Assembly: GCA_002452745.1 (NCBI GenBank)
Contig: DKFC01000012.1
Span: forward strand, 169,918 to 233,917
DNA: 64,000 nt
Source: Firmicutes bacterium UBA6806
Lineage (GTDB): Bacteria > Bacillota > Clostridia > Peptostreptococcales > Acidaminobacteraceae
Direction of reading: 5' to 3'
A program made the translations under genes and the position numbers. The notes under the pieces were generated by a model. That model searched no databases. It saw nothing but the letters and a program-made list of their open reading frames with translations, and had not been told where the DNA came from. The stretch's first letter is position 1. Each line of letters opens with the position of its first letter. Shown here one piece after another: positions 35,858 to 44,421 of this stretch.

Positions 35858-37618
35858 ATGTTAAGAAAGACCAAAATTGTATGTACGATTGGGCCGTCCA
35901 GCGAGAAAAAAGAAATATTCAAAGAACTTGTCAAAAACGGCTTAAATGTAGCAAGACTTAATTTTTCTCATGGAAGCCATGAAGAACATTTAGGTCGCAT
36001 CAACATGATTAAGGAAGTTCGTGAAGAACTTCAAACCCCAGTTGCCATTCTCTTGGATACAAAAGGCCCTGAAATCAGGACTGGAAAATTCAAAGAAGCA
36101 GTGTATACTCTTGTTGAAGGACAAGAATTTGCGCTGACAACTGAGGAATATCTTGGCGATCAAAACAAATGTCAAATCTCATATGAAGGTCTGCCTCAAG
36201 ATGTTGTGGCTGGCGATAGAATTTTAATTGACGATGGATTGATTGAACTCGAAGTTCTGTCAGTGGCAGGCAATGAAATCAAGACTAAAGTTTTAAATGG
36301 CGGCGATATTAAAAACAACAAAGGGGTCAACGTTCCTGGCGTTAAAATCAACTTGCCAGCCATCACTCAAAAGGATATTGACGATATCAAGTTTGGTATC
36401 GAGAACGATATAGATTTTATTGCGGCTTCTTTTATTAGAAAAGCTGCTGATGTTCTTGAAATCAGAAAAGTCCTTGAAGAAAACCACTCACACGAAATTC
36501 ACATTATCTCCAAAATAGAAAACCAAGAAGGCGTTGACAATCTGGAGGAGATTTTAGAAGTTTCAGATGGCCTTATGGTTGCAAGGGGAGACCTTGGGGT
36601 CGAAATTCCAACTGAACTTGTTCCAATCGTCCAAAAGAAAATGATTGAAATGTGTAACCGCGAGGGCAAACCAGTTATCACTGCAACACAAATGCTGGAT
36701 TCTATGATTCGAAATCCTAGACCAACTAGAGCTGAGACAACAGATGTTGCCAATGCAATCTTTGACGGAACAGATGCAGTTATGCTCTCAGGTGAGACGG
36801 CTGCTGGTAAGTATCCACTTGAATCAGTTAAGACAATGGCAAAAATCGCCATGGCTGCTGAAAATTCACTTAACTACAGAGAAATGCTCACCAAGAGACT
36901 TGCTCTGGCTCAGGAAGCTGGCGTCACTTATGCAGTGAGCCATGCAACGGTTTCCACTGCACTGGATCTTGACGCGTCTGCAATCATCACGGCGACTTCA
37001 TCTGGCTTCACTGCTAAAAACGTATCTAGACTTAGACCAAAGTCACCTGTTATTGCTTGTACTGTAACAGAAGGCGCATGCAGAAGACTTGCTGTTGTCT
37101 GGGGGGTTTTCCCACTGGTAATCGGCGAAGCGTCGTCCACTGATAAAATTTTCGAAATTTCGGTTCAAAAAGCCAAAGAGCATCAGTTTATAACAGATGG
37201 AGACTTAGTGGTTATCACAGCAGGGGTTCCAGTTGGCATCTCTGGAGCGACTAACCTCATGAAAGTTCACTTGGTTGGCGAAGTACTCATCAAGGGAACT
37301 GGCTTGGTTAAAGACTTGGTTAGAGGCAAAGCGTGTGTGGGAAGTACTGTGGAAGAACTTCAAAACAAATTTGAACCAGGCGACATCATCGTCGCAACTT
37401 CTACTGACAAGGATATCGTTCCATTTATGGAAAAGGCATCTGGACTCATCGTCGAAGAAGGCGGCTACACATCACATGGTGCAATTGTTGCACTTAGCCT
37501 TAAAAAACCATGTGTCGTAGGTGCAAACAATGCCACTGAGCTTTTAAAAGATGGCATGGACATTACGCTGGATTCGGCAAAGGGAATTGTTTACGCTGGA
37601 AAAGCAAGGGTTCTCTAA
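35858..37618 (+). CDS. pyk: Pyruvate kinase with C-terminal PEP-utilising domain
   Basis: 586 residues. KTKIVCTIGPSS, ARLNFSHG, LDTKGPEIRTGKF, KIENQEGVDNL, MVARGDLGVEIP and AETTDVANAIFDGTDAVMLSGETAAGKYP mark the kinase. The last 110 residues form a PEP-utiliser mobile domain ending with EEGGYTSHGAIVALSL, whose TSHGA carries the histidine. This two-part form is typical of Bacillus and Clostridia. It makes pyruvate and ATP and follows pfkA by 80 bases. Confidence 0.98.
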   Translation: MLRKTKIVCTIGPSSEKKEIFKELVKNGLNVARLNFSHGSHEEHLGRINMIKEVREELQTPVAILLDTKGPEIRTGKFKEAVYTLVEGQEFALTTEEYLGDQNKCQISYEGLPQDVVAGDRILIDDGLIELEVLSVAGNEIKTKVLNGGDIKNNKGVNVPGVKINLPAITQKDIDDIKFGIENDIDFIAASFIRKAADVLEIRKVLEENHSHEIHIISKIENQEGVDNLEEILEVSDGLMVARGDLGVEIPTELVPIVQKKMIEMCNREGKPVITATQMLDSMIRNPRPTRAETTDVANAIFDGTDAVMLSGETAAGKYPLESVKTMAKIAMAAENSLNYREMLTKRLALAQEAGVTYAVSHATVSTALDLDASAIITATSSGFTAKNVSRLRPKSPVIACTVTEGACRRLAVVWGVFPLVIGEASSTDKIFEISVQKAKEHQFITDGDLVVITAGVPVGISGATNLMKVHLVGEVLIKGTGLVKDLVRGKACVGSTVEELQNKFEPGDIIVATSTDKDIVPFMEKASGLIVEEGGYTSHGAIVALSLKKPCVVGANNATELLKDGMDITLDSAKGIVYAGKARVL

Positions 37619-37659
37619 TTGAATAAAGTTGTTGAAAACGGACTAAAATAGTGACGAAA

Positions 37660-37688
37660 GAGGCCATCGAGAAATTCGATGGCCTTTT
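37660..37688 (+). terminator. Terminator after pyk
   Basis: AGGCCATCGA, loop GAAAT, TCGATGGCCTTTT. Confidence 0.85.
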
Positions 37689-37782
37689 AAGTGTCATGTT
37701 AAGTGCCAAACCTAAGTATCCATTATATGCGTCATCTTTGATTAAATTTGAATCGACTGGTGAATGCTTTACATTATGTAAA

Positions 37783-37811
37783 TTGAAAGAAATTATCTGG
37801 TTTGATATAAT
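37783..37811 (+). promoter_or_regulatory. Promoter of the aldo/keto reductase gene
   Basis: TTGAAA, a 17-base spacer and TATAAT at 37806-37811. The ATG lies 31 bases further on. Confidence 0.8.
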
Positions 37812-37842
37812 AAAAAAAACACATGACGGATTTGGAGGGTAT

Positions 37843-38856
37843 ATGGATACAAGAGTATTGGGTAAGAGTGGACTTAAAGTGAGATGTATCGGATTTGGCG
37901 GCATACCGATTCAGCGATCAACCCCAGAAATGGCCAGTGGGATTATAGATCAAATGATTGAAGAAGGGATGAATTTCATAGATACGGCAAGAGGATACAC
38001 GGTGAGTGAGTCCTATATTGGACAGGCACTTGCAGGTGGCAAGAGAGATCAGTTTATCTTGGCGACAAAGTCTCCGGCGAAGACTTATGAACAGATGAAG
38101 GCAGATATTGAGACGAGTCTTTCAAATCTCCAGACAGATTATATAGATTTATACCAGTGTCATTTGGTGAAGAGCAGAGAACAATATGAAGAGATTATGA
38201 GTGAAAATGGCGCTTACAAGGCCATGTTGGAAGCTAAACATTCGGGCAGAATTGGTCATATTGGCATAACAGCGCATAACGCGGAATTTCTCATGGAAAT
38301 TCTGGAGGAAATGCCTTTTGAGACCATTCAGTTTCCATATAATCTTGTAGAGCGCCAGGGTGAAAACCTTTTTAAACGTGCCAAAGAGCTTGATTTGGGT
38401 GTTATCATCATGAAGCCAATGGCAGGTGGTGCAATTGAAGATGGTGAACTCAGTTTGAGATTTATACTCGAAAACCCAAACATTGATGTCATCATACCGG
38501 GCATGGAGAGTGTAGAGCTCGTCACGAAGAACGCCACAGTGGGCAATCACTACTTGTCCCTCACCAGTGAAGAACATCAGCAAATTGATGACTTTAAAGA
38601 GGCAATGGGCAATCGCTTTTGCAGAAGATGTGGCTACTGCCTTCCATGTGTTAAAGGAATTGACATTCCAACTCAGTTTCTCCTCGAAGGATACCTCACG
38701 AGATATGGCCTAGAGCAGTGGGCAAGAGAGCGATATGCCAGTATTCCAGTCAATGCCAGTGCATGTATAGAATGTGGTGCGTGTGAGCCCAAATGCCCTT
38801 ATAATTTACCGATTAGAGACATGCTCAAACGGGTTCATGCGAATTTTACAAAATAG
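37843..38856 (+). CDS. Aldo/keto reductase with two C-terminal 4Fe-4S clusters
   Basis: 337 residues from ATG 37843, behind GGAGGG; the upstream in-frame codons overlap the promoter and pyk terminator. The AKR barrel has FIDTARGYTVSES (catalytic Asp and Tyr), ILATKSPAK (Lys) and YQCHLV (His). The C-terminus adds CRRCGYCLPC and CIECGACEPKCPYN, ferredoxin-type cysteine sets. This architecture is common in anaerobes and may accept electrons from ferredoxin. The substrate is unknown. Confidence 0.9.
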   Translation: MDTRVLGKSGLKVRCIGFGGIPIQRSTPEMASGIIDQMIEEGMNFIDTARGYTVSESYIGQALAGGKRDQFILATKSPAKTYEQMKADIETSLSNLQTDYIDLYQCHLVKSREQYEEIMSENGAYKAMLEAKHSGRIGHIGITAHNAEFLMEILEEMPFETIQFPYNLVERQGENLFKRAKELDLGVIIMKPMAGGAIEDGELSLRFILENPNIDVIIPGMESVELVTKNATVGNHYLSLTSEEHQQIDDFKEAMGNRFCRRCGYCLPCVKGIDIPTQFLLEGYLTRYGLEQWARERYASIPVNASACIECGACEPKCPYNLPIRDMLKRVHANFTK

Positions 38857-38875
38857 AGTCTTAACTTTTATTCAG

Positions 38876-38899
38876 CGCCTTATTCTGATTGATAAGGCG
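38876..38899. terminator. Bidirectional terminator between convergent genes
   Basis: CGCCTTAT and ATAAGGCG enclose eight bases and are followed by T residues in both directions. It overlaps the stop codon of the minus-strand YdcZ gene. Confidence 0.75.
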
Positions 38900-39362
38900 T
38901 TGTTTTATTATATCCGATAGCGTCCATACTCTTTTTTTGCTTTGGGGTGCTTTGTAGGTAGAGTCCCAAGCAAATAATGAACATTCCCAAAATTCGTTTG
39001 GGGTCAAATATACCCGAGAGTGCAGCATCAAGGATTAACCCCATGGTCATTTGTCCTAGGAAGGGCAGTATCACAATATAAAAGGCCCTAATTCTAACGG
39101 TGAAATAGTTGAACAGCATGAGGGTAATACATCCAATGAGCCCACCTAGAAAGTAATAGGGTGGGATGGTATTTAGATTTCCCATGAAAGTCAATCTTCC
39201 ATCCAGTAAAAACCATAAAAACACTGCGGAGAGTGAGGCGGAAAGATAATTATACCAAGAGGCCTTGATGCTCCCATAAACAAGTGCATTTTGACCGTTC
39301 ATCATAGGGGCAACGATGACCAAAGTCCCTATAAATAGGGCATATGCATAATAGAGTATCAT
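38880..39362 (-). CDS. YdcZ-family (DUF606) DMT transporter subunit B
   Basis: 160 residues with five hydrophobic helices, including YAYALFIGTLVIVAPMMNGQNA, YYFLGGLIGCITLMLFNYFTV and MFIICLGLYLQS. The family is a half-size member of the drug/metabolite superfamily that usually works as a pair. A second member lies 20 bases upstream in the same direction. The divergent regulator at 39947 may control both. Confidence 0.8.
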   Translation of the reverse strand: MILYYAYALFIGTLVIVAPMMNGQNALVYGSIKASWYNYLSASLSAVFLWFLLDGRLTFMGNLNTIPPYYFLGGLIGCITLMLFNYFTVRIRAFYIVILPFLGQMTMGLILDAALSGIFDPKRILGMFIICLGLYLQSTPKQKKSMDAIGYNKTTPYQSE

Positions 39363-39382
39363 GTAATTGCTCCTTTCAGATT

Positions 39383-39799
39383 TTATAGAAGAAAATAGAC
39401 GCCTATGGCAATAATAAATAGGCTGATGAGTTGTTTCACCGTTATGGGGGTTTTCTCTTTTCCAAGTAACCCAAAACCATCAATAAACAAAGACGTAATC
39501 ATCTGCCCAAGTAGGCTAATCCCCACCATGAGTGCAACACCAATTTCTGCAACGGTGAGATTGCTGAGGACAATAGTCAGTGCACCTAAAATGCCCGGTA
39601 CAATTAAATGATAGGGGCTTTTCTTGCCTCTGGCTGGAACATTGACACCGAGAATAAGACAGAGACTAAAAAACAAAAAACCTATGAAATTGAAGAAGAA
39701 GCTGCCTACATAAATTGAAGTCACCGAAGCGAGAAGGCTGTTGAAAAACACCATCAGGGCCAGAAGGAGTCCAGTGGCATATGCGGATGAATAAGGCAT
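39383..39799 (-). CDS. YdcZ-family (DUF606) DMT transporter subunit A
   Basis: 138 residues, about five membrane helices (ATGLLLALMVFFNSLLASVT, FFNFIGFLFFSLCLILGV, LVPGILGALTIVLSNLTVA-like segment, LISLFIIAIGVYFLL). It is the first gene of the minus-strand pair. Together the two half-transporters could form an antiparallel dimer, as in small multidrug-resistance relatives (inference). The ATG on the minus strand is at 39799. Confidence 0.8.
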   Translation of the reverse strand: MPYSSAYATGLLLALMVFFNSLLASVTSIYVGSFFFNFIGFLFFSLCLILGVNVPARGKKSPYHLIVPGILGALTIVLSNLTVAEIGVALMVGISLLGQMITSLFIDGFGLLGKEKTPITVKQLISLFIIAIGVYFLL

Positions 39800-39892
39800 G
39801 CGGATATAAACCTCACTTTCTATAACTCAAAGTTTTGCTAAAACTTTTATACGACATACTTTATATTCTTATTATAATGGCCAAAAAAAGGA

Positions 39893-39912
39893 TATAATAT
39901 GACATATGTCAT
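39893..39912 (+). promoter_or_regulatory. Promoter with a 14-bp palindromic operator before the Crp/Fnr gene
   Basis: TATAAT at 39893-39898 is followed at once by ATGACATATGTCAT (39899-39912), a perfect palindrome. A half copy, CGACATAC, lies at 39852-39859 toward the YdcZ genes. This is a good candidate site for the regulator encoded 35 bases downstream. Confidence 0.6.
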
Positions 39913-39946
39913 GTTTTGTACTGTATTTTTTATTTAGGAGGAAGCG

Positions 39947-40639
39947 GTGAAGCTGATTAAGCACCCTAAGCGGATTTTAGAATATGTCAGGCAGTTTGAG
40001 CTTGAGAAGATATTAAATGACGAGATGATTTCAGAGCTGGAACTCTGTGAATTTCAATCGGGAGAGGTCGTTTTGGAAGGAGGGACGCCACTTGACTACT
40101 ATTATTTTTTCCTCGAAGGGAAATTGAAAGTCTTTCAGAGGCAGTTAAACGGTCGCAACCTTCTCATCCAATTTTACAACCAGTTTGATACATTAGGAGA
40201 TGTGGAGATTTTGCAGGACTTAGATGTGACCTGTACAGTGTCCGCACTGGAAACATCCTATCTGTTTCGGGTGGAGGCTCAGCAGATGAAACGATTTGCC
40301 GAAAATCACGTCCCCTATTTAAAATTTATTGTAAATTCACTTAGCGTCAAGTTGAGACATGCAGATGAAAACTATGCGTTTAATCTTCTTAATCCCGTTA
40401 AAAATCGCCTTGCAAGTTATATCCTATGGCATTTACAAACTGGAGAAGGCGAAGTGGTTTTAAAAGAGTCTTTGCTTGAAATTTCTGAGTTTATTGGAAC
40501 CACGTACAGACAGCTACACAGGGCATTTTTATCACTTGAAGAAGAGAGGGTAGTCAAAAGATCTGTGGGGCGTGGACTTGAGGTTTTAGATATAGAAAGG
40601 CTCAGGGAACTTGCAGGTGAAATCTATCATCTCTTTTGA
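39947..40639 (+). CDS. Crp/Fnr-family transcription regulator
   Basis: 230 residues with a GTG start behind AGGAGG. The N-terminal cyclic-nucleotide-binding-like barrel (GEVVLEGGTPLDYYYFFLEGKLKVFQ, LGDVEILQDLDVTCTVSALE) is joined by a long helix to a winged helix (LLEISEFIGTTYRQLHRAFLSLEEERVVKRS). No Fe-S cysteine set of Fnr type is visible. The two YdcZ genes are divergent from it, and the shared upstream region has a palindrome, so it probably controls them and itself. Confidence 0.85.
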   Translation: MKLIKHPKRILEYVRQFELEKILNDEMISELELCEFQSGEVVLEGGTPLDYYYFFLEGKLKVFQRQLNGRNLLIQFYNQFDTLGDVEILQDLDVTCTVSALETSYLFRVEAQQMKRFAENHVPYLKFIVNSLSVKLRHADENYAFNLLNPVKNRLASYILWHLQTGEGEVVLKESLLEISEFIGTTYRQLHRAFLSLEEERVVKRSVGRGLEVLDIERLRELAGEIYHLF

Positions 40640-40657
40640 GGGAGGCTTGAAGGAAGT

Positions 40658-40704
40658 AAAAAAACCCCAAGAGCAAACTGAGTGAATTTGTTCCTGAGGT
40701 TTGA
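40658..40704 (-). terminator. Terminator of the minus-strand GerMN gene
   Basis: Read on the minus strand: AAACCTCAGGAACAAA pairs imperfectly with TTTGCTCTTGGGGTTT and ends in seven T residues. Confidence 0.7.
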
Positions 40705-40738
40705 AATATCATATCCTATAAGCAGATAGGCCTTAATT

Positions 40739-42091
40739 TTAAGGTTCCAAGTTGATAAACTCTGGGTTTGGCAGTGGCTCTGCTAGGTTGTACCCATAAT
40801 AATCTGAGATCACTTCTCCGTTGATGGTGATTATAACCGATTCCACACTGGCAAGCGAATTAAACGATTTAGAAAGGCTGAGCATCATTTGGCGAATATA
40901 TTCACTATGCCCATTATAAGCCTTTGAAAAGGCCTGATTAAAGCCTAAAATCAAAGTGCCACCGTCATAACCAACTTGTTCCAACGTGACGTCTTTTGGC
41001 ACAGTGCTGTTGATGTAGGCCTGAGACGAGGTGTATGCTTCGCCAATTTGTGGCGATTGAAGCACTTTAAATAAAAGGCGAGCCTGCTCGGCGATTTCTT
41101 CTGTTCCTGTGAATTCTGGTGAGAGCTCCTCTAGTTTTAAAGGGATTAACAACATATAGTCAGAACCTTTATTGTAACTGAGATAAGCTAAATTTTCACG
41201 CCTTGGCATGTAAGTCTTGGTTAAATCCACTCCGCCAAATGGCTTGGATTTGCTGTTGTCTATATAGAAGTTGGCTTTGTCTACGAAGTCAAGTGATGCT
41301 AGTGTTTGTGTAATGGCATCCACTGCAACTTGGAATTTATCTTCAAACCCTGAATACTCAGGCGAGTAGATATACACCGAAGCGTCGCCTCCTTTGATGG
41401 CGAGCTTAGAAGCATAAGGCCAGATGGCATCACCTTGCAGGAGCCCGAGGACAGAAGAAGGCCCCTTGTCCAGTTCTTTGAGGGTTGCCCTAGAGCGATT
41501 GCTAGGGGAAGCCACAACTCTCGACACCGGGATGAGCAATTTATAATCATCTGTTGGATAATAAAGCGACATGGTCAGTTTTCCGTTTTCTGCTGTTTCA
41601 AGCGCAGTCAGTGCTTTTTTGTCAAATTTTTCGTTTGATAAAATCGCTGTGAGACTTTCTTCAAACACAGGGCCATCAATGACGATTTTATACTGGTTTG
41701 GCTTTAGTGAGTCTATGATGGACTGCATGGAGAACGCCACTTTGTCAGAACTTGCGTCAGCATTTTCTATATGCGGAGAAAGGTCTGAGAGTTTAGACGT
41801 GTTAATCAGTTGATCGCTGTCGTAAAGTTTGACTTCCATTTCTGCAAGAAGGGGTTCGGCAAACTTATAAGGTGTACTTTCTATTGAAAATTCAATTGAG
41901 TCTGGTGTATAATCAATTGAATCAAAATGCGATTTAAGATGGTATGTGGTTGCGATATTTGGCTCTTCAGCAGGCGATTCAATAACGGGCTGAAAGAGGT
42001 TGATGGTGAGAACGTCTTTGCTGAGTGGCATCGCCGTAACCAGTAAAAATAAAATCAGAATAAAAATCATATTGGAGAGAAAACGAAACAT
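40739..42091 (-). CDS. GerMN-domain membrane-anchored protein
   Basis: 450 residues from the minus-strand ATG at 42091, which has GAGGAGGAC upstream; 26 more in-frame codons exist but lack such a site. An N-terminal anchor MIFILILFLLVTAMPL precedes an acidic linker and tandem-like folded regions. The C-terminal 120 residues (LARLLFKVLQSP, VTLEQVGYDGGTLILGFNQAF, VESVIITINGEV) fit the GerMN domain of spore-germination and envelope proteins. In B. subtilis GerM is a sporulation lipoprotein; here there is no lipobox. Confidence 0.7.
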   Translation of the reverse strand: MFRFLSNMIFILILFLLVTAMPLSKDVLTINLFQPVIESPAEEPNIATTYHLKSHFDSIDYTPDSIEFSIESTPYKFAEPLLAEMEVKLYDSDQLINTSKLSDLSPHIENADASSDKVAFSMQSIIDSLKPNQYKIVIDGPVFEESLTAILSNEKFDKKALTALETAENGKLTMSLYYPTDDYKLLIPVSRVVASPSNRSRATLKELDKGPSSVLGLLQGDAIWPYASKLAIKGGDASVYIYSPEYSGFEDKFQVAVDAITQTLASLDFVDKANFYIDNSKSKPFGGVDLTKTYMPRRENLAYLSYNKGSDYMLLIPLKLEELSPEFTGTEEIAEQARLLFKVLQSPQIGEAYTSSQAYINSTVPKDVTLEQVGYDGGTLILGFNQAFSKAYNGHSEYIRQMMLSLSKSFNSLASVESVIITINGEVISDYYGYNLAEPLPNPEFINLEP

Positions 42092-42233
42092 ATATGTCCT
42101 CCTCGTGTATTTAATGCGATATGCGTTCAAAAAATGTTCGTTCATATCTATTATATGATAATTTGACAATAAAATATACGGTAATTTAACAATAAAACTT
42201 CAAATGATTTACAGTTGGTGAAAGGATGCTCAA

Positions 42234-43709
42234 ATGGCAGGTAAAAAATACGGAAAAAAACAGGACAAAAAAGCAAATAAAGGGAAAAACATAACGGAAA
42301 CTTCCAGTCTGATTTATAAAAAAGATGATTTAATTGAACTGAGAATTGAGGATTTAACAGAAGAGGGAAATGGTGTGGGAAAAATAGATGGATACACTGT
42401 TTTTGTTCACAATGCTCTTCCAGGAGATCATGTTGAGTCTAAGCTCATCAAAGTCAAGAGAGGCTATGCCATCGGAATCGTTCATCAAATGCATGAAAAG
42501 TCATCAGAGAGGATTGAAGCGCCATGCCCATATGCGTCTAAATGTGGCGGCTGTCAGTTGCAGGATTTATCATATGGCGGTCAAACGAACTACAAAGAAG
42601 GGCATATCAAGGCTTCACTTTCAAGAATCGGACAAGTTTCAGAGGTAGAAATGCATTGGGATGGCTTTCGGGGAATGGAGAATCCATTTCATTATAGAAA
42701 CAAGGGAATCTATCAACTCAGCCCAAAGAGAGACTTGGCAGGGTTTGACATGGGATTTTACAGAACGAGAAGCCATGATCTAGTGGATGTGAAGAAATGC
42801 ATGCTCCAATCGGAGACCGCAAATGAAATCATGGAGAAGTTTAGAGTGGCACTTGAAGGCAGTGGGCTTTCTATTTATGATGAAAACACTGGCAAAGGGG
42901 CTATGAGGCGAGTGATGATTCGGACGACAAATGCCTTAAATGATATTGATGAAGAGGCTATGCTCGTCCTCGTCACGGCAGAGGTATCGGCAGAGATTAT
43001 GCGCTTTGCAAAGTCTTTGGCGGCACTTGATGGCAGAATCAAGTCCATTTACCTGAATATAAACAGTGATCCGGGCAATACCGCACTTTCTCAAAATTAT
43101 GACCATGTCTATGGCAAGGTGCATTTAATCGACTATATCGGCAACACAGCCTTTAAAATATCGCCGCAATCGTTTTTTCAGGTGAATTCAAGGCAGACGC
43201 AGGTGCTCTATGATGAAGTGGTGTCCTGCATAAGGGAACTTGAAAACAGTCACTCCGTACTGGATCTTTACTGCGGGATAGGTTCAATCGGTGCTTACGT
43301 GTCAAAACACATACCAGAGATTGATAAAATCGTCGGCGTGGAAGTGGTGGAGAGTGCAGTGGAAGATGCAAGGGAAAATGCACTGCTCAATGGTCTGACC
43401 AATACAGAATATCACACGGGAGCGGCTGAGGATGTAATCACTGCCCTAAAGGAACAAGGCGAAATGCCAGATGTAGTCATCCTAGACCCACCGAGAAAGG
43501 GATGTGATGAAGCGCTGTTGCAGACGCTCTGTGAGATGGATGTAAAGCATATCGTCTATGTGTCTTGCAAGCCGAGTACGCTTGCAAGAGACCTTGCTTA
43601 CCTTGGGGAGAGAGGGTTTGTGGTGGAAAGGACAGTTGGGGTGGACATGTTTCCGCATTCTACGCACGTTGAGACCGTCTGTCTGCTAACCCATATATCT
43701 AGTATGTAA
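42234..43709 (+). CDS. rlmD: 23S rRNA (uracil-C5)-methyltransferase RlmD, 3' end altered by integration
   Basis: 491 residues. A lysine-rich start precedes a TRAM domain (LRIEDLTEEGNGVGKIDGY). The 4Fe-4S motif is CPYASKCGGCQLQDLSY; the SAM site is LDLYCGIGSIG; motif VILDPPRKGCDEA and catalytic VSCKPST follow. The natural family ending HVETVCLLxRK is changed: after HVETVCLLT the frame reads HISSM and stops. A codon-matched copy that ends correctly in TRK-stop is found at 43879-43914. The enzyme should still work, because integrative elements at this site usually keep the reading frame. Confidence 0.93.
   Translation: MAGKKYGKKQDKKANKGKNITETSSLIYKKDDLIELRIEDLTEEGNGVGKIDGYTVFVHNALPGDHVESKLIKVKRGYAIGIVHQMHEKSSERIEAPCPYASKCGGCQLQDLSYGGQTNYKEGHIKASLSRIGQVSEVEMHWDGFRGMENPFHYRNKGIYQLSPKRDLAGFDMGFYRTRSHDLVDVKKCMLQSETANEIMEKFRVALEGSGLSIYDENTGKGAMRRVMIRTTNALNDIDEEAMLVLVTAEVSAEIMRFAKSLAALDGRIKSIYLNINSDPGNTALSQNYDHVYGKVHLIDYIGNTAFKISPQSFFQVNSRQTQVLYDEVVSCIRELENSHSVLDLYCGIGSIGAYVSKHIPEIDKIVGVEVVESAVEDARENALLNGLTNTEYHTGAAEDVITALKEQGEMPDVVILDPPRKGCDEALLQTLCEMDVKHIVYVSCKPSTLARDLAYLGERGFVVERTVGVDMFPHSTHVETVCLLTHISSM
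43665..43690 (+). mobile_element. Left attachment-site copy 1 (rlmD 3' end)
   Basis: 26 bases encoding HVETVCLLT (first 26 of 27 codon positions) that recur at 43879 with 22 of 26 identical. All four differences are synonymous third or first-position changes. Taken as the junction between chromosome and element. Confidence 0.65.
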
Positions 43710-43878
43710 AATTAGTTCAGACCACATATGTTGTGGTTCAACATTGCTGCGGTCTCGATCCCGCCCGAGACGGTGATACTGATGCGGTCGTGCTGCTGAC
43801 TTATAAAACCCTGAAAGTAGCATAAAATCAGGCTTTCAGGGGGGGATAGGTTTTGCTAAATTGTTCAAGTACATTAAC

Positions 43879-43914
43879 CACGTGGAAACCGTCTGTTTGC
43901 TGACAAGAAAATAG
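43879..43914 (+). pseudogene. Second rlmD 3'-end copy (HVETVCLLTRK-stop), attachment remnant
   Basis: The twelve codons CAC to TAG encode HVETVCLLTRK and a stop, the expected natural ending of RlmD. Upstream in the same frame lies GFAKLFKYIN, which is not RlmD sequence. So only the attachment core is duplicated, as expected for site-specific integration. Confidence 0.65.
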
Positions 43915-44151
43915 ATGTAGTTGCCCTTGAGAATGGCGTATTTGCGGTGTTTTCAGGGGTTTCTTTATTTTTTGATTGAGGGTAAAGTTATGGATTTTGG
44001 GTGTGTTTTAAGTGATTAAGGAAAAAGAGCTGAATTGAACTCACCCATGCAAATGTAGTTTTGCTTTAAGGGTTTAACCGTTTAGCAAATGAAGTAGTTG
44101 TTTATGGTCATATTCTGGGTTGAGTGCATATCAATAATTTCCAATTGTTTA

Positions 44152-44180
44152 TTGCTATTGTTCGTTTCTACGATTATAAT
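44152..44180 (+). promoter_or_regulatory. Promoter of the type I restriction operon
   Basis: TTGCTA, a 17-base spacer and TATAAT at 44175-44180. The first ATG is at 44219. Confidence 0.65.
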
Positions 44181-44218
44181 ATATAGTATACATTAATAAA
44201 AATTAAGAAGGTGGGTTC

Positions 44219-44401
44219 ATGGACTATATCACAACAAAAGAAGCTGCTGAAAAATGGGGTTTAACCGAACGCCGTGTACAAGTCTTATGTAGGCAAGGGA
44301 AGATACCTGGTGTAGCCCGTCTTGGCTGGGCATGGGCCATACCTAAAGATGCTAAGAAGCCAGAAGATGGTAGGTACAATAGGACTACTGACAAAAAATA
44401 A
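44219..44401 (+). CDS. Small helix-turn-helix (excisionase-like) protein
   Basis: 60 residues. YITTKEAAEKWGLTERRVQVLCRQGKIPGVARLGWAWAIPKDA is a MerR/Xis-type winged HTH with the typical W-x-IP wing. GAAGGTGGG precedes the ATG. It is the first gene of the restriction operon, 20 bases before hsdM. Small HTH proteins at this place may be transcription controllers of the restriction system or element recombination factors. Confidence 0.75.
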   Translation: MDYITTKEAAEKWGLTERRVQVLCRQGKIPGVARLGWAWAIPKDAKKPEDGRYNRTTDKK

Positions 44402-44421
44402 GTAACGGAAGGTGAAGTAAT

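Larger units (their letters stand above)
43710..44218. other. Element left-end intergenic region
   Basis: 509 bases without a normal gene. It holds inverted repeats ACCACA/TGTGGT (near 43716), GTCTCG/CGAGAC (near 43752) and CCCTGAAAG/CTTTCAGGG (43808-43841). It also holds an ETVILMR-encoding stretch (43767-43787), the second HVETVCLLTRK tail (43879-43914) and the promoter for the restriction genes. The pattern is that of serial integration scars. Confidence 0.6.

Noticed and set aside
42234..43709. rlmD as a broken gene
   Set aside because: All catalytic motifs are intact and only the last five codons differ, so the gene is probably functional.
43822..43914. Short frame SGFQGGIGFAKLFKYIN-HVETVCLLTRK as a real gene
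   Set aside because: It has no start codon or ribosome site; only its end is meaningful, as an rlmD attachment remnant.
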